Assembly: GCA_030158115.1 (NCBI GenBank)
Contig: JAOATK010000035.1
Span: forward strand, 1 to 64,000
Reading direction: 5' to 3'
Source of the DNA: Legionella sp.
Lineage (GTDB): Bacteria > Pseudomonadota > Gammaproteobacteria > Legionellales > Legionellaceae
Length of the DNA: 64,000 nt
The position numbers and the translations under genes are program-made. The notes below the pieces were generated by a model that saw only the letters and a program-made list of their open reading frames with translations, was not told the origin of the DNA and searched no databases. Below are positions 35,905-47,513 of the stretch, one piece after another; within the stretch, counting starts at the first letter, position 1; every line of letters starts with the position of its first letter.

Positions 35905-37218
35905 TTATATGATGTTCACTTCAGCATATAAATCATAATCATCGCTGTCCGTAATTTTTACTTCTACAAAAGCACCTACTTGAATACCTGGCGTAGGTGG
36001 CAAAATAACCAAGCCATCAATTTCTGGCGCATCGCTTTTACTTCGAGCAATAATTTGCTCTGAAGTGACTTCGTCAACCAAGACCGTTTGAATGGAGCCT
36101 ATTTTGTTTCGTAGTTTAGCACGACTTATTTCTGCTTGTAATTGCATAAATCGGTGATAGCGTTCTTCTTTAATCTCTTCAGGAACTGGATCCGCTAACT
36201 CATTGGCTTTAGCACCCTCTACTGGAGAGTATTTAAAACAACCTACTCGATCTAACTGAGCTTCTTTTAAAAAGTCTAGAAGTTCAACAAATTCTTCTTC
36301 GGTCTCCCCTGGAAAACCAACAATAAATGTGGAACGTATTGTAATATCTGGACAAATTTCACGCCACGTCGTTATACGCTGTAAGGTGTTTTCACTACTT
36401 GCAGGGCGCTTCATTGCTTTTAAGACCCGTGTGCTGGCATGTTGTAATGGGATGTCTAAATAAGGCAGAATTAAGCCATCACGCATCAAAGGAATGATTT
36501 CATCAACATGGGGATAAGGGTAAACATAATGCAGACGAACCCAAATACCCAATTTACCTAATTGCTCACATAAATCATAAAAACGAGTATTAATGGTTTC
36601 ATCTTGCCAAGTCACGGGTTGATATTTAGTATCCACTCCATAAGCACTGGTATCTTGGGAAATCACCAAAATTTCATTGACGCCTGCTTCTTTTAATTTT
36701 TTGGCTTCTGATAATACTTGCACTAAAGGATAGCTTTGTAATTTTCCACGCATGGTAGGAATAATGCAAAATGTGCATTTTTGATTGCATCCTTCCGATA
36801 TTTTTAAATAAGCATAATGACGTGGGGTTAGTTTAATTCCTTGAGGTGGAACCAATTGTAGAAAAGGATCTGAGGGTGGGGGAAGATGTTGATGTACAGC
36901 ATTAACTACTTCTTCATAAGCATGTGCACCACTGATATGCAATACATCCGGGCATGCCTTTTTAATTACATCAGCTTTTGCTCCTAAACAACCGGTAACA
37001 ATAACACGACCATTCTCGGCCATGGCTTCTTTAATCGTATCTAATGATTCTTTAACCGCGCTATCAATAAAACCACAAGTATTAATAACCACAACACCTG
37101 CATCTTGATAGCTAGACACTAACTCATATCCTTGAGCACGCAGTTGCGTAATGATTCTCTCAGAATCTACTAGTGCCTTAGGACAGCCCAAACTAACAAA
37201 ACCCACTTTATGATTCAT
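35905..37218 (-). CDS. rimO: Ribosomal protein S12 methylthiotransferase
   Basis: RimO adds a methylthio group to Asp88 of ribosomal protein S12. It is a 437-residue radical-SAM enzyme with two Fe-S clusters. The N-terminal UPF0004 domain has [17 protein letters not shown] and VTGCLGA (three cluster cysteines). The radical SAM motif CNQKCTFC is preceded by LKISEG. The C-terminal TRAM domain follows (about residue 370 onward). The length matches E. coli (441). Confidence 0.96.
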   Translation of the reverse strand: MNHKVGFVSLGCPKALVDSERIITQLRAQGYELVSSYQDAGVVVINTCGFIDSAVKESLDTIKEAMAENGRVIVTGCLGAKADVIKKACPDVLHISGAHAYEEVVNAVHQHLPPPSDPFLQLVPPQGIKLTPRHYAYLKISEGCNQKCTFCIIPTMRGKLQSYPLVQVLSEAKKLKEAGVNEILVISQDTSAYGVDTKYQPVTWQDETINTRFYDLCEQLGKLGIWVRLHYVYPYPHVDEIIPLMRDGLILPYLDIPLQHASTRVLKAMKRPASSENTLQRITTWREICPDITIRSTFIVGFPGETEEEFVELLDFLKEAQLDRVGCFKYSPVEGAKANELADPVPEEIKEERYHRFMQLQAEISRAKLRNKIGSIQTVLVDEVTSEQIIARSKSDAPEIDGLVILPPTPGIQVGAFVEVKITDSDDYDLYAEVNII

Positions 37219-37314
37219 AGAACTCTATCTGTAAAAAAAGTGTGCGAATTATACCTTTCTTAAGTCCTATTGTCGACTTAATTATTGGTGAATCCATAGC
37301 AATTTCTACTGAGG

Positions 37315-39054
37315 CTATGAAATTGTCGCTACGGTATGTAAAAATTCATCAGCAGATCGCTCACCAACTATTTTTAAAGCATTCAATTGGATGCCTTGAG
37401 CATTAAAAAATATAAAAGTCGGTGGAGCTACCACATCAAAATATTTTAATATGGCTTGGTTATTAGCATTATTAGAAGTCACGTCAATTTTAATCACTGT
37501 AAAATCGCTTAACGCTTGTTCTACTCGAGGATCTTTGAAGGTGGTTGCCTCCATTACTTTACAAGCAGTACACCAGTCGGCATAAAAATCGAGCATGATT
37601 CGTTTGTCTTTTGCATTTTCTATTGCATGCTTGATGCTTGCTAAAGTTTGTTTTTGTTTTCCAAATGGACTAGATAGATGAGTGATTTTTAAGGGTTGTA
37701 GTGGGTTACTTGCTCCCATGCTTGCGCCGACTAATATCAGCAAACCATAAGCAAGTAAAATAACCCCCACGCCTTGATTAAATTTATCTCGATGAGAGGT
37801 AGAGTAGGTGAGTGCGCCAGTATAAATACCAGAAAAAATGAGTAGCATTGCCCAGAGCACCATACTAAAATTAGTAGGCACGATGCGCGAGATTAAATGA
37901 ATTGCCACTCCCAGAAAGATAATACCAAAGAGCGATTTCACCGCATTCATCCAGCTGCCTGTTTCAGGAAGCCATTTTCCAGCGGAAGTCCCAATCAGTA
38001 ATAACGGAGTTCCCATTCCTAAACTTAAGACAAATAAAGTAAAACATCCTAGAAGAACATTCCCGGTTTGTGCAATATAGGTTAATACACCAATTAAAGG
38101 AGCTGTAACACAAGGGGAAAGGATGAGGGTAGAAAGACAGCCCATCAGCGCTGCACCAAGATAATGCCCCCCTCGCTGGCTACGACTGGTATTGCCTATT
38201 TTTGCTTGCCAAGAATCAGGTAATCTGAGCTCATAAAAGCCAAACATGGACAATGCAAGTAGAATAAAAATAAGGCTAAATACACCGATAGACCAAGGTG
38301 ATTGCATACTGATTTGTAGATTCGCCCCCAATAGGGCAACCACCGCACCCACAATAGCATAAGTCACTGACATACTTAAGACATAGCTTAGCGAGAGAAA
38401 AAATGCTTTTCTAGTAGTGATTTCTTTTCCATGTCCAATAATAATTCCTGATAACACAGGAACCATAGGTAAAATACAGGGAGTAAAGGATAAAAGCAGA
38501 CCTAATCCAAAAAAAGTTAATAAAATCAATGTCCAATTATTTGTTAAAAAGACTTTAGTGATGCGATCATTTTGAGGCTCGAGTGGTGTAGACGCATCTG
38601 GTGTGGATTGTTCTAGGTTTACTTGGGTTAATGCGAGCTTATCATCTATGGTTAATTGGATAGTGCGTTTTTCAGGGGCATAACAAAAACCATCGTCTGA
38701 GCAGCCCTGATAATGAAGTACCAGTAAAGTTTCTCCTGGTTTATTACCTAAAACGCCAACAGGAATTGAAAGTTGATTACGATATACTGCAAAGACATTC
38801 CCTTGTTTATCTACCTTTTTCATTGGTCTAGGAAAACGAAGTGTTCCTAGATGAATGAGACTGTCTTTTTGTGCTGTTAATTTAATTCGATCACTGTAAA
38901 GAAAATAATTAGGTTTAATTTGGAAGTTGACTGTAAATGTATTGGGATCTATTTGAGCGACGCCGGGTTTGAATACTTCAGTAGCAGGCAGAGGTTTGGC
39001 GTGGCCTATGACGGTTGTGACACAACAAATTAATATTAATAAGTATTTTTTCAT
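37315..39054 (-). CDS. dsbD: Thiol:disulfide interchange protein DsbD
   Basis: DsbD carries reducing power from cytoplasmic thioredoxin to periplasmic DsbC and related proteins. The 579-residue protein has a signal peptide (MKKYLLILICCVTTVIGHA), an N-terminal domain with cysteines in YQGCSDDGFCYAP, eight membrane segments with SFTPCILPMVP and LSPCVTAPL, and a C-terminal thioredoxin-like domain with DWCTACK. All six functional cysteines are present. I choose the ATG at 39054 because it gives the signal peptide; an in-frame ATG at 39087 adds 11 basic residues. Confidence 0.94.
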   Translation of the reverse strand: MKKYLLILICCVTTVIGHAKPLPATEVFKPGVAQIDPNTFTVNFQIKPNYFLYSDRIKLTAQKDSLIHLGTLRFPRPMKKVDKQGNVFAVYRNQLSIPVGVLGNKPGETLLVLHYQGCSDDGFCYAPEKRTIQLTIDDKLALTQVNLEQSTPDASTPLEPQNDRITKVFLTNNWTLILLTFFGLGLLLSFTPCILPMVPVLSGIIIGHGKEITTRKAFFLSLSYVLSMSVTYAIVGAVVALLGANLQISMQSPWSIGVFSLIFILLALSMFGFYELRLPDSWQAKIGNTSRSQRGGHYLGAALMGCLSTLILSPCVTAPLIGVLTYIAQTGNVLLGCFTLFVLSLGMGTPLLLIGTSAGKWLPETGSWMNAVKSLFGIIFLGVAIHLISRIVPTNFSMVLWAMLLIFSGIYTGALTYSTSHRDKFNQGVGVILLAYGLLILVGASMGASNPLQPLKITHLSSPFGKQKQTLASIKHAIENAKDKRIMLDFYADWCTACKVMEATTFKDPRVEQALSDFTVIKIDVTSNNANNQAILKYFDVVAPPTFIFFNAQGIQLNALKIVGERSADEFLHTVATIS

Positions 39055-39132
39055 TTTAAATCCATACCGTCGAAGAATTGTTTTCATTGTAGTGCTTTTA
39101 CAAAGGTAAAACCAAATTTTTTTATATTAACC

Positions 39133-39160
39133 CTTGAAATACGATTGGGTGACCCCATAT
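39133..39160 (+). promoter_or_regulatory. Sigma-32 heat-shock promoter of groESL
   Basis: CTTGAAA (39133-39139) and CCCCATAT (39153-39160) match the sigma-32 consensus, with 13 nt between them, 42 nt before groES. No CIRCE element is visible, so control is of the RpoH type. Confidence 0.85.
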
Positions 39161-39202
39161 GTCAGAATTGTTAGAGTTTAATTAAATCAGGAGATATAAC
39201 TT

Positions 39203-39493
39203 ATGAAAATTCGTCCTTTACACGATCGAGTGGTAGTTCGTCGTATGGAAGAAGAGCGTACTACAGCAGGTGGTATTGTGATTCCAGATAGCGCTACTGA
39301 AAAGCCAATGCGTGGTGAAATTATCGCTGTTGGTGCGGGTAAAGCATTAGAAAACGGCGATGTTCGCGCTTTAGCAGTTAAAATGGGTGATATCGTCTTA
39401 TTTGGTAAGTACTCTGGTACCGAAGTGAAAATTGATGGCAAAGAATTAGTTGTAATGCGCGAAGATGACATCATGGGTGTAATTGAGAAGTAA
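39203..39493 (+). CDS. groES: Co-chaperonin GroES (HtpA)
   Basis: A 96-residue GroES, the lid of the GroEL folding chamber. It begins [14 protein letters not shown] and includes the mobile loop ([19 protein letters not shown]) that touches GroEL. The gene has an AGGAGA site and a sigma-32 promoter. It is 25 bp upstream of groEL in a single operon. In Legionella the pair is named htpAB. Confidence 0.97.
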   Translation: MKIRPLHDRVVVRRMEEERTTAGGIVIPDSATEKPMRGEIIAVGAGKALENGDVRALAVKMGDIVLFGKYSGTEVKIDGKELVVMREDDIMGVIEK

Positions 39494-39509
39494 TTGAATT
39501 GATTTATAG

Positions 39510-41168
<1,659 letters not shown>

Positions 41169-41187
41169 TTCCCCCTTCCTTTTCTTT

Positions 41188-41216
41188 AAAACCCGCTGTT
41201 ATGGCGGGTTTTTTTT
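41188..41216 (+). terminator. Rho-independent terminator of groESL
   Basis: AAACCCGC and GCGGGTTT form the stem with a short loop (TGTTATG), followed by a run of T. It lies 20 nt after the groEL stop. Confidence 0.92.
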
Positions 41217-41285
41217 ATTCATTATTAATGGAGTTTTTAGAGTTATTGGTCCAAACTTACTTAAGATACCTAAAAGGAGTCGGGC

Positions 41286-41723
41286 ATGAATACAATCATT
41301 AAAAAATTAGAGATTGTTTTAGCAGATACTTATGCGTTGTATCTAAAAACACAAAATTACCACTGGCATGTTAAGGGACCGCAGTTTAAAAGCTTGCATG
41401 AATTATTTGAAATGCAATATCAAGAGCTAGCCGAGGCAGTAGATCAGGTGGCCGAGCGAATTTTAATTATGGGACATAAAGCCCCCGCTACTTTTAATGC
41501 ATTTAACCAGTTAAAAACAATCAAAGACGGTGATTCGAGCTTAGATGCTAATCACATGGTGAGTGAGTTAGCCCAAGATCATAATTTATTGGTCAAGGAC
41601 TTAAATAAGGCCATTAAATTAGCTCAAGAAGAGGGTGATGAAGGCAGCGTGACCTTATTGAGTGAGCGTATAGCTGCACATGAAAAAGCGCATTGGATGC
41701 TAAGCTCATCCGTTCGTATTTAA
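41286..41723 (+). CDS. dps: Dps-family ferritin-like DNA-protection protein
   Basis: A 145-residue Dps/miniferritin that oxidises and stores iron with peroxide. The inter-subunit ferroxidase residues are visible in NYHWHVKGPQFKSLHELFE (His, and His/Glu in the DE-type helix) and DQVAERI. The short N-terminus (MNTIIKKLE) lacks the long basic DNA-binding tail of E. coli Dps, so DNA binding is uncertain. An AAAGGAG site precedes the ATG. Confidence 0.93.
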   Translation: MNTIIKKLEIVLADTYALYLKTQNYHWHVKGPQFKSLHELFEMQYQELAEAVDQVAERILIMGHKAPATFNAFNQLKTIKDGDSSLDANHMVSELAQDHNLLVKDLNKAIKLAQEEGDEGSVTLLSERIAAHEKAHWMLSSSVRI

Positions 41724-41729
41724 TAACAT

Positions 41730-41757
41730 GTAGGCTGGGTTTTACAACCCAGCCTAC
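41730..41757. repeat. Family B palindrome between dps and lipoprotein gene
   Basis: GTAGGCTGGGTT and AACCCAGCCTAC are perfect 12-bp arms around TTAC. It is the cleanest member of a family also seen at 15406, 47911 and 60192. It lies between convergent genes and can act as their terminator. Confidence 0.8.
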
Positions 41758-41760
41758 GAA

Positions 41761-42033
41761 TTAATAGCGATAATAACGACCACCATAATAGCGGCCATTG
41801 TAATAACGATTATTGTAATAAGCGCGTTGATCCTGGTTTTTGCCGATTGCATTTCCTATTAATGCACCTGCACCGCCACCAATAACGGCACCCCAAGGAC
41901 TACCGCTTACTGCATAACCTAATCCTGCGCCCGCTGCGCCACCTACTGTGGTGCCTACTTCGGTATTGGTGCATCCACCGAGCATTAAAGAGCACAAACT
42001 GACCACACACAATGTTGAAATAACTTTTTTCAT
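41761..42033 (-). CDS. Glycine-zipper lipoprotein with Tyr/Arg-rich tail
   Basis: A 90-residue outer-membrane-type lipoprotein. The signal peptide MKKVISTLCVVSLCSLMLGGC ends in a lipobox (LGGC), with Cys as the lipidated residue. The middle is a glycine zipper (GGAAGAGLGYAVSG, then GGGAGALIGNAIG) as in 17-kDa antigen/SlyB-like proteins. The tail repeats NRYYNGRYYGGRYYRY. I choose the start at 42033, which has GGAG 6 nt before it. The protein is likely to stabilise the envelope, but no specific role is known. Confidence 0.85.
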   Translation of the reverse strand: MKKVISTLCVVSLCSLMLGGCTNTEVGTTVGGAAGAGLGYAVSGSPWGAVIGGGAGALIGNAIGKNQDQRAYYNNRYYNGRYYGGRYYRY

Positions 42034-42203
42034 AACAAACTCCATTTTGTATCATTCATTATTAATATTAGTACAACAAAAGAATTAAGTGTTAAATTAT
42101 TAAACAATATCAAAAAGGGATAGGAATTTTTGAGCGGGAGATATTACTCTACCCCTTGTTTTCCAGTAGTATTAGAAGATAACTAATAAAAACAGAGGAC
42201 TGT

Positions 42204-43076
42204 ATGTTTAAAGGAAGTATAGTTGCCCTAATTACGCCCATGAAAAACGATGAAGTGGATGTTGATCGTCTGCGGGCATTGGTTGAGTTTCATCTTGAAA
42301 TGGGAACTCATGGTATCGTGGCGGCAGGGACTACGGGTGAGTCAGGTACTTTATCTCATGAAGAGAAACTTCTAGTTATTAAAACAGTAGTTGAGCAAAC
42401 TAAAGAGCGCATTCCAGTGATCGCAGGTACGGCAATGAATTCAACCCGCGATTGCATTAAACTCACTCAGGAAGCGATGGAATTAGGAGCACATGCGGCA
42501 TTGATCATGACTCCGGCCTATATTAAACCTACTCAAGAAGGGTTGTATCAACATTATAGCCATGTGGCAGAAGCCGTGCCTATACCTATTATCCTCTATA
42601 ATGTGCCAGGAAGGACTGCCTGTGATTTATTACCAGAAACCGTGGCAAGGCTTTCAAAAATTTCCAATATTGTTGGAATAAAAGAAGCCACTGGCCAAAT
42701 GACGCGGTTACAACAAATTATACGCCTCTCTGAAGGATGTATTGATGTGTTTAGTGGAGATGATCCAACGGCGGCATCATGGATGCTTGCTGGTGCTAAA
42801 GGAAATATTTCAGTAACGGCCAATGTTGCTGCGAAACTGATGGCTAAATTATGTGATTGTGCCTTGGATGGTGATCAGGCTGCAAGCTTACGTTTGCACG
42901 AACAATTAATGCCTTTAAATAAATTATTGTTTATTGAAACGAATCCTATTGCTGTAAAATGGGCTGCCTATCGAATGGGATTGATTGGTGATGAAATAAG
43001 ATTACCTTTGACTCCTTTATCAAAAGAGCATCATGCGGCATTAGAAAAAGTATTAAAGAGTTTGGAGTTGATTTAA
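42204..43076 (+). CDS. dapA: 4-hydroxy-tetrahydrodipicolinate synthase
   Basis: DapA joins pyruvate and aspartate semialdehyde, the first committed step to diaminopimelate and lysine. It is a 290-residue TIM barrel with GTTGESGTL, the catalytic Tyr in ILYNVPGRT and the Schiff-base Lys in GIKEATG. The following lipoprotein gene starts 12 bp after the stop, as bamC follows dapA in E. coli. The length is normal (E. coli 292). Confidence 0.96.
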   Translation: MFKGSIVALITPMKNDEVDVDRLRALVEFHLEMGTHGIVAAGTTGESGTLSHEEKLLVIKTVVEQTKERIPVIAGTAMNSTRDCIKLTQEAMELGAHAALIMTPAYIKPTQEGLYQHYSHVAEAVPIPIILYNVPGRTACDLLPETVARLSKISNIVGIKEATGQMTRLQQIIRLSEGCIDVFSGDDPTAASWMLAGAKGNISVTANVAAKLMAKLCDCALDGDQAASLRLHEQLMPLNKLLFIETNPIAVKWAAYRMGLIGDEIRLPLTPLSKEHHAALEKVLKSLELI

Positions 43077-43088
43077 TTGGGGAATGTT

Positions 43089-43301
43089 GTGAAAAAATTA
43101 AGTTTTATTGTAGGGATAGTACTCATACTTTCTGCTTGTTCTGGACGTTATTCCAGTAATGGTGAGCAACTGTATTTAAAAAGCCGAAATGGTGAACGAT
43201 TAGAAGTACCACCCCCATTAACGAGAGCAAATATTAGCGATTTTTATAATTTGCCTCCACAAAATCAGGATGCGCGCGTGAGTATTGCGCCACCGAGGTG
43301 A
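43089..43301 (+). CDS. Small lipoprotein at the bamC locus, truncated BamC-like
   Basis: A 70-residue lipoprotein directly behind dapA. From the GTG at 43089 it reads VKKLSFIVGIVLILSAC, with lipobox LSAC, and then about 54 mature residues. The segment YLKSRNGERLEVPPPLTRAN followed by a short tail resembles the first unfolded section of BamC, where Pro-rich residues bind BamD. The two globular BamC domains are absent. Similarity is weak and by eye, but the position after dapA is the same. It is likely to join or modulate the outer-membrane assembly machine, as inference. Confidence 0.6.
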   Translation: MKKLSFIVGIVLILSACSGRYSSNGEQLYLKSRNGERLEVPPPLTRANISDFYNLPPQNQDARVSIAPPR

Positions 43302-43313
43302 TAAGGGTCTATT

Positions 43314-44609
43314 ATGACAACAACATCAGAATCAGATGAGTTAGTTATTATACAGGAGTTGTCACAGCGTATTGTGGAAGCGCAACGTCAAATCAGGATT
43401 CTGGATGGCATTAAATGGGATGAGTCAGTAAAAAAGGAGTTTTTTAAATATAAAGGCGAAAGGCTTCCTGCTGTTAATAAGGAATACTATGACAATAAAC
43501 CTTTGCCTTTTAATGTGCATGATAAGCAAGAAGAGTTCCGTATTATTTTGCGTGATGCACAAAATCAGCTTGGCCAATACTCCACAGTAACACGACTTAT
43601 TCGCCGCCAATGTGAGGAGTACAGTCGGGCATCACAGATGCTAGCAGTTCGAGGAACACCTGCGTTTAGTGAATTAGCGATGGAATTATATGGTAGTCCT
43701 AATGATGTGTTTTATGCAGGTGGGCCGCGCATGTCTGAAATGGGCACTTTATTATTTGATGTGCTCACCGATCTCCATGTGCAACTGCAATCAGAGGCTG
43801 ATGTAAAACGCTATACACCACAACAAGCCCAAGAAATTTTACAAGCTCGACTGGGTCATTTTTTTAATAAAAATCCTGGTCGAGTGACCGTGATGGTCAG
43901 TGATGGAATGATAGCCGATGCTTCTGCCGGCGCTGATAGTATTAAACTCAGCCACAAGGCGATGTTTAGTGATCGTGATTTACGATATTTAGAGGTTCAT
44001 GAAGGTTGGGTACACGTGGGAACCACCTTAAATGGTGCCATGCAACCGAACTGCTTTTTCTTGTCTAAAGGTTCGCCATCAAGCAGTGTCATTCAAGAAG
44101 GTTTGGCTGTAATTACTGAAGTATTTACTTTTTCCTCTTATCCTGGACGGATATTAAAAATTACTAATCGCGTCATCGCCTTAGATAAAGTGATTCATGG
44201 GGCAAATTTCTTGGATATTTATAATTATTTCATGGAGTGTGGTTTGCCACCAGAAGATAGTTATAACCAATCTGTGCGTATATTCCGCGGTAGTACGCCA
44301 ACCGGTGGACCCTTCACCAAAGATTTATCTTACGCCAAGGGTTTTATACTTATTTATAATTACATTCGTTTTGCGATAAGCCAAAGACGTGTGGATTCTA
44401 TTCCTTTGCTATTTACTGGAAAGTTAATTTTGGATGATTTGCCTCTGTTAGGAGAGCTAAAGGAACGAGGTATACTAACTAGCCCCGTTTATCTTCCTCC
44501 ACCATTCCAGGACTTGGCGGCATTAACTGCATGGATGAGTTTTTCATTATATTTAAATCAATTTGATTTAAATGAAATACAAAAAAACTTTCGCTTTTTA
44601 TTAACCTAA
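43314..44609 (+). CDS. QEGLA-motif zinc metallopeptidase-like protein (DUF1704)
   Basis: A 431-residue protein of the DUF1704/TIGR02421 family. The HExxxH motif is at residues 229-234 (VHEGWVH) and the QEGLA motif at 261-265 (IQEGLAV), which together fit a zinc site (His229, His234, Glu262). Family relatives in animals are tubulin tyrosine carboxypeptidases; in bacteria the old name is flavohemoglobin-modulating protein, with no proven function. It is 12 bp downstream of the small lipoprotein gene, on the same strand as dapA, so it may be co-transcribed. Confidence 0.88.
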   Translation: MTTTSESDELVIIQELSQRIVEAQRQIRILDGIKWDESVKKEFFKYKGERLPAVNKEYYDNKPLPFNVHDKQEEFRIILRDAQNQLGQYSTVTRLIRRQCEEYSRASQMLAVRGTPAFSELAMELYGSPNDVFYAGGPRMSEMGTLLFDVLTDLHVQLQSEADVKRYTPQQAQEILQARLGHFFNKNPGRVTVMVSDGMIADASAGADSIKLSHKAMFSDRDLRYLEVHEGWVHVGTTLNGAMQPNCFFLSKGSPSSSVIQEGLAVITEVFTFSSYPGRILKITNRVIALDKVIHGANFLDIYNYFMECGLPPEDSYNQSVRIFRGSTPTGGPFTKDLSYAKGFILIYNYIRFAISQRRVDSIPLLFTGKLILDDLPLLGELKERGILTSPVYLPPPFQDLAALTAWMSFSLYLNQFDLNEIQKNFRFLLT

Positions 44610-44613
44610 GTTA

Positions 44614-44644
44614 ATCCCCTTCTCCTGCTTGCAGAAGAGGGGAT
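44614..44644. terminator. Hairpin between convergent QEGLA gene and suhB
   Basis: ATCCCCTTCT and AGAAGAGGGGAT pair around TCCTGCTTGC with one bulge. It is 5 nt after one stop and 10 nt before the other, fitting a shared terminator. Confidence 0.7.
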
Positions 44645-44653
44645 ATATAGTCA

Positions 44654-45442
44654 TTATGCTTTTAAAGCAGGAGATATTGTTTGTAATAAGGCTTTAAACA
44701 CTTTGGGAGTGCCTGCAACTAAGTCGCCGTGTTTCATGAACTCATCCCCACCATGAGTATCACTAATTAAACCACCTGCTTCTCTAATCAATAAAGAACC
44801 GGCAGCAATATCCCAAGGGCGTAGCCCTAACTCCCAAAAACCATCTAAACGACCGCTAGCAACATAAGCCAAATCAAGTGCTGCAGAACCGCTTCTTCTG
44901 ACTCCAGCACATTTGCCAAATAAGGCTTCAAAGGCAGGTAGGTATCGTTGACCCATGGTGATATCTCTGGATGGAAAACCAGTTCCTATGAGCGATGCAC
45001 TTAGTTGAGTTTTTTTAGAAACGCGTATTCTACGATCATTTAAACGCGCACCACGACCACGACTAGCAGCAAAACACTCATGACGTAAGGGATCATAAAT
45101 AACGCCATGCTCAATACGTCCTTTAATTTGCACAGCAATAGAGACTGAGAAAAAAGGAAATCCATGCATGTAGTTTGATGTTCCATCTAAGGGATCAATA
45201 ATCCAAAGTGCTTCACCACTGCCTTCTTGCATTCCGCTTTCTTCTGCAAGAATATCGTGCTCTGGATAAGCCTTACGAATTGTATTAATAATCATTTGTT
45301 CAGCTTTAATATCCACTTCAGTGAAATATTCATGACTGCTTTTTGCTGTGACTTTAAGATGCTCCACCTGTTCCATGTGACGAATAATAATGTCCCCGGC
45401 TTGACGGGCCGCATTCACTGCAATATTTAAAAGTGGTTCCAT
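44654..45442 (-). CDS. suhB: Inositol monophosphatase family protein SuhB
   Basis: A 262-residue Mg-dependent phosphatase that in E. coli also takes part in rRNA antitermination. The metal-binding motifs are EESG (ILAEESGMQEG), IDPLDGTSNYMHGFPF and, near the C-terminus, WDIAAGSLLIREAGG. The length fits (E. coli 267). It is transcribed away from trmJ, as in some gammaproteobacteria where the two genes are neighbours. Confidence 0.94.
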   Translation of the reverse strand: MEPLLNIAVNAARQAGDIIIRHMEQVEHLKVTAKSSHEYFTEVDIKAEQMIINTIRKAYPEHDILAEESGMQEGSGEALWIIDPLDGTSNYMHGFPFFSVSIAVQIKGRIEHGVIYDPLRHECFAASRGRGARLNDRRIRVSKKTQLSASLIGTGFPSRDITMGQRYLPAFEALFGKCAGVRRSGSAALDLAYVASGRLDGFWELGLRPWDIAAGSLLIREAGGLISDTHGGDEFMKHGDLVAGTPKVFKALLQTISPALKA

Positions 45443-45604
45443 GAAGTTCTCTTTGGATTTAAAAAACCTAAGATTCTACCATACTTTTTTTGTGCAAAGG
45501 TAACGATTCAAAGAAATTTAGTCCATTACCTTAGTTGAATCATTATGTACAAGCCTAGTTATGCTATCATATAGTTATATTTTGCATTAAATTAAGTCTT
45601 TTTT

Positions 45605-46360
45605 ATGAATTTAAGTTCAATTCGAATTGTTTTAGTAGCAACATCTCATCCTGGTAATATTGGCTCCACCGCTCGGGCGATGAAAACCATGGGGTTAAAC
45701 TCGCTTTATTTGGTAAGCCCTAAATCCTTTCCTGATTATAAGGCAAAAGAGATGGCAGCTGGTGCCGATGATCTATTAGATGCAGCGGTAGTAACGCAAA
45801 CGCTGGATGAAGCCTTAGTGGGATGTCAATTAATTTTGGCTACTAGTGCTAGGCCCAGGGGGCTTTCTTTGCCGGGGTTAATTCCAGCTTCTGCCGCTGA
45901 ATTAGTCAGTAAACAAGCCGATGCGACACAAATTGCGATTGTATTTGGGCGAGAGCATGCGGGTTTAACCAATGAAGAGCTACTAAAATGTCATTATCAT
46001 ATTCACATTCCAAGTGCGCCTGAATATAGCTCACTTAATTTGTCACAAGCCGTACAAATAGTAGCGTATGAACTGCGTATGAAATTATTAGCGCCTGGCG
46101 CCGAAGTAGCTATTCGTGAAGATAACTATGCGACAGCAGATGAAGTAGAACAATTTTATGACCATTTAAGAGAAGTATTTATTGAAATTAAATTTTTGAA
46201 AGAAACGAATCCAAGACGATTAATGCAGCGTGTAAGGCGCTTATTTAATCGGGTTAATTTAGAAAAAATGGAAGTGAGTATTTTGCGAGGCATGTTAAGC
46301 CAAGTACAAAAATCCTTGGAGTGGGCGGCCAAAAGAGGTGGGAGTGAACACAATAGCTAA
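45605..46360 (+). CDS. trmJ: tRNA (cytidine/uridine-2'-O-)-methyltransferase TrmJ
   Basis: TrmJ methylates the 2'-OH of position 32 in the anticodon loop. The 251-residue SPOUT protein has [36 protein letters not shown] and [12 protein letters not shown], the three knot motifs. The C-terminal extension (residues about 165-251) is helical. The length matches the family (E. coli 246). The gene overlaps the next gene by about 20 bp, which fits the trmJ-isc gene order in E. coli. Confidence 0.95.
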   Translation: MNLSSIRIVLVATSHPGNIGSTARAMKTMGLNSLYLVSPKSFPDYKAKEMAAGADDLLDAAVVTQTLDEALVGCQLILATSARPRGLSLPGLIPASAAELVSKQADATQIAIVFGREHAGLTNEELLKCHYHIHIPSAPEYSSLNLSQAVQIVAYELRMKLLAPGAEVAIREDNYATADEVEQFYDHLREVFIEIKFLKETNPRRLMQRVRRLFNRVNLEKMEVSILRGMLSQVQKSLEWAAKRGGSEHNS

Positions 46361-47513
46361 GAGTCCTATTTATTTTGATTACATGGCCACGACACCAGTT
46401 GACCCTCGTGTTGTTGCTTGTATGATCCAATATTTAGGTCCTGACGGACATTTTGGTAATCCGTCTTCAATAACCCATGATTATGGGCGTGTTGCCTCTT
46501 TGGCTGTTGAGCATGCCAGGGTTCAGATTGCCGACTCAATCCATGCTTCAAGCCAAGAAATCGTCTTTACTTCTGGCGCTACAGAGGCAGATAATTTAGC
46601 GATTATTGGTGCTGCGCACTTTTATCAAAATAAAGGGAAGCACTTAATTACTATGAGTACGGAACATAAGGCCGTACTCGATAGTTTTAATCGTTTGGAA
46701 AAAGAGGGTTTTCAGGTCACTTATCTTGATCCGCAGCCTGATGGCTTATTGGATATAAATCAATTAGAACAAGCGCTTCGAAAAGATACTATTTTAGTCT
46801 CGATTATGCAGGTTAATAATGAAATTGGTGTCATACAAGATATTATGGCAATTGGTGAGCTCTTAAGTGACAAGGGCATTGTTTTTCATGTAGACGCCGC
46901 ACAAAGTGCTGGCAGGATACCGATTGATCTTAGCCGATGTTATGTCTCTTTAATGTCTTTTTCAGCACATAAAAATTATGGGCCTAAAGGTATCGGCGCC
47001 TTATATATTCGTAAGCGCCCAAGAGTTCGTATACAGCCTCAAAGCTTTGGGGGTGGACACGAAGGAGGGGTGCGATCCGGCACTTTAGCTACCCATCAAA
47101 TTGTAGGCATGGGAGAGGCTTTTGCTTTATCAGATAGTTTACGTGTTGATGAGCAGGCACGTCTTTTAGCGTATCGTCAACGCTTATGGAATGGAATTAA
47201 ACACCTGCCAGGTATTCAATTAAATGGACATCTGGGGCAACGTATCGCTGGTAATTTGAATATAAGCTTTAAAGGATTAGATGGTGATTCACTCTTATTG
47301 GCTTTGAGTGATTTGGCGCTGTCGACTACTTCAGCATGTAGTTCTGCTAGCATTCAGCCTTCGTATGTTTTAAGGGCCATTGGATTGACAGAAGAATTAG
47401 CTCAAAGCTCAATTAGATTATCTTTAGGGCGATTTACTCAAGAAGAGGATATCGAGTATGCTATTACTTTAATTTGCGATCAAGTGACTCGGTTACATAA
47501 AATATCACCATGA
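46338..47513 (+). CDS. Cysteine desulfurase, IscS-like
   Basis: A 391-residue PLP enzyme that takes sulfur from cysteine for Fe-S clusters and thiolation. [27 protein letters not shown], the PLP lysine in [12 protein letters not shown] and the sulfur-carrying cysteine in [21 protein letters not shown] are present. The order trmJ, iscS, iscU, iscA resembles E. coli, except that iscR is missing. The exact start is uncertain between GTG codons at 46338 and 46344; both overlap the trmJ 3' end. Confidence 0.92.
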   Translation: MGVNTIAKSPIYFDYMATTPVDPRVVACMIQYLGPDGHFGNPSSITHDYGRVASLAVEHARVQIADSIHASSQEIVFTSGATEADNLAIIGAAHFYQNKGKHLITMSTEHKAVLDSFNRLEKEGFQVTYLDPQPDGLLDINQLEQALRKDTILVSIMQVNNEIGVIQDIMAIGELLSDKGIVFHVDAAQSAGRIPIDLSRCYVSLMSFSAHKNYGPKGIGALYIRKRPRVRIQPQSFGGGHEGGVRSGTLATHQIVGMGEAFALSDSLRVDEQARLLAYRQRLWNGIKHLPGIQLNGHLGQRIAGNLNISFKGLDGDSLLLALSDLALSTTSACSSASIQPSYVLRAIGLTEELAQSSIRLSLGRFTQEEDIEYAITLICDQVTRLHKISP

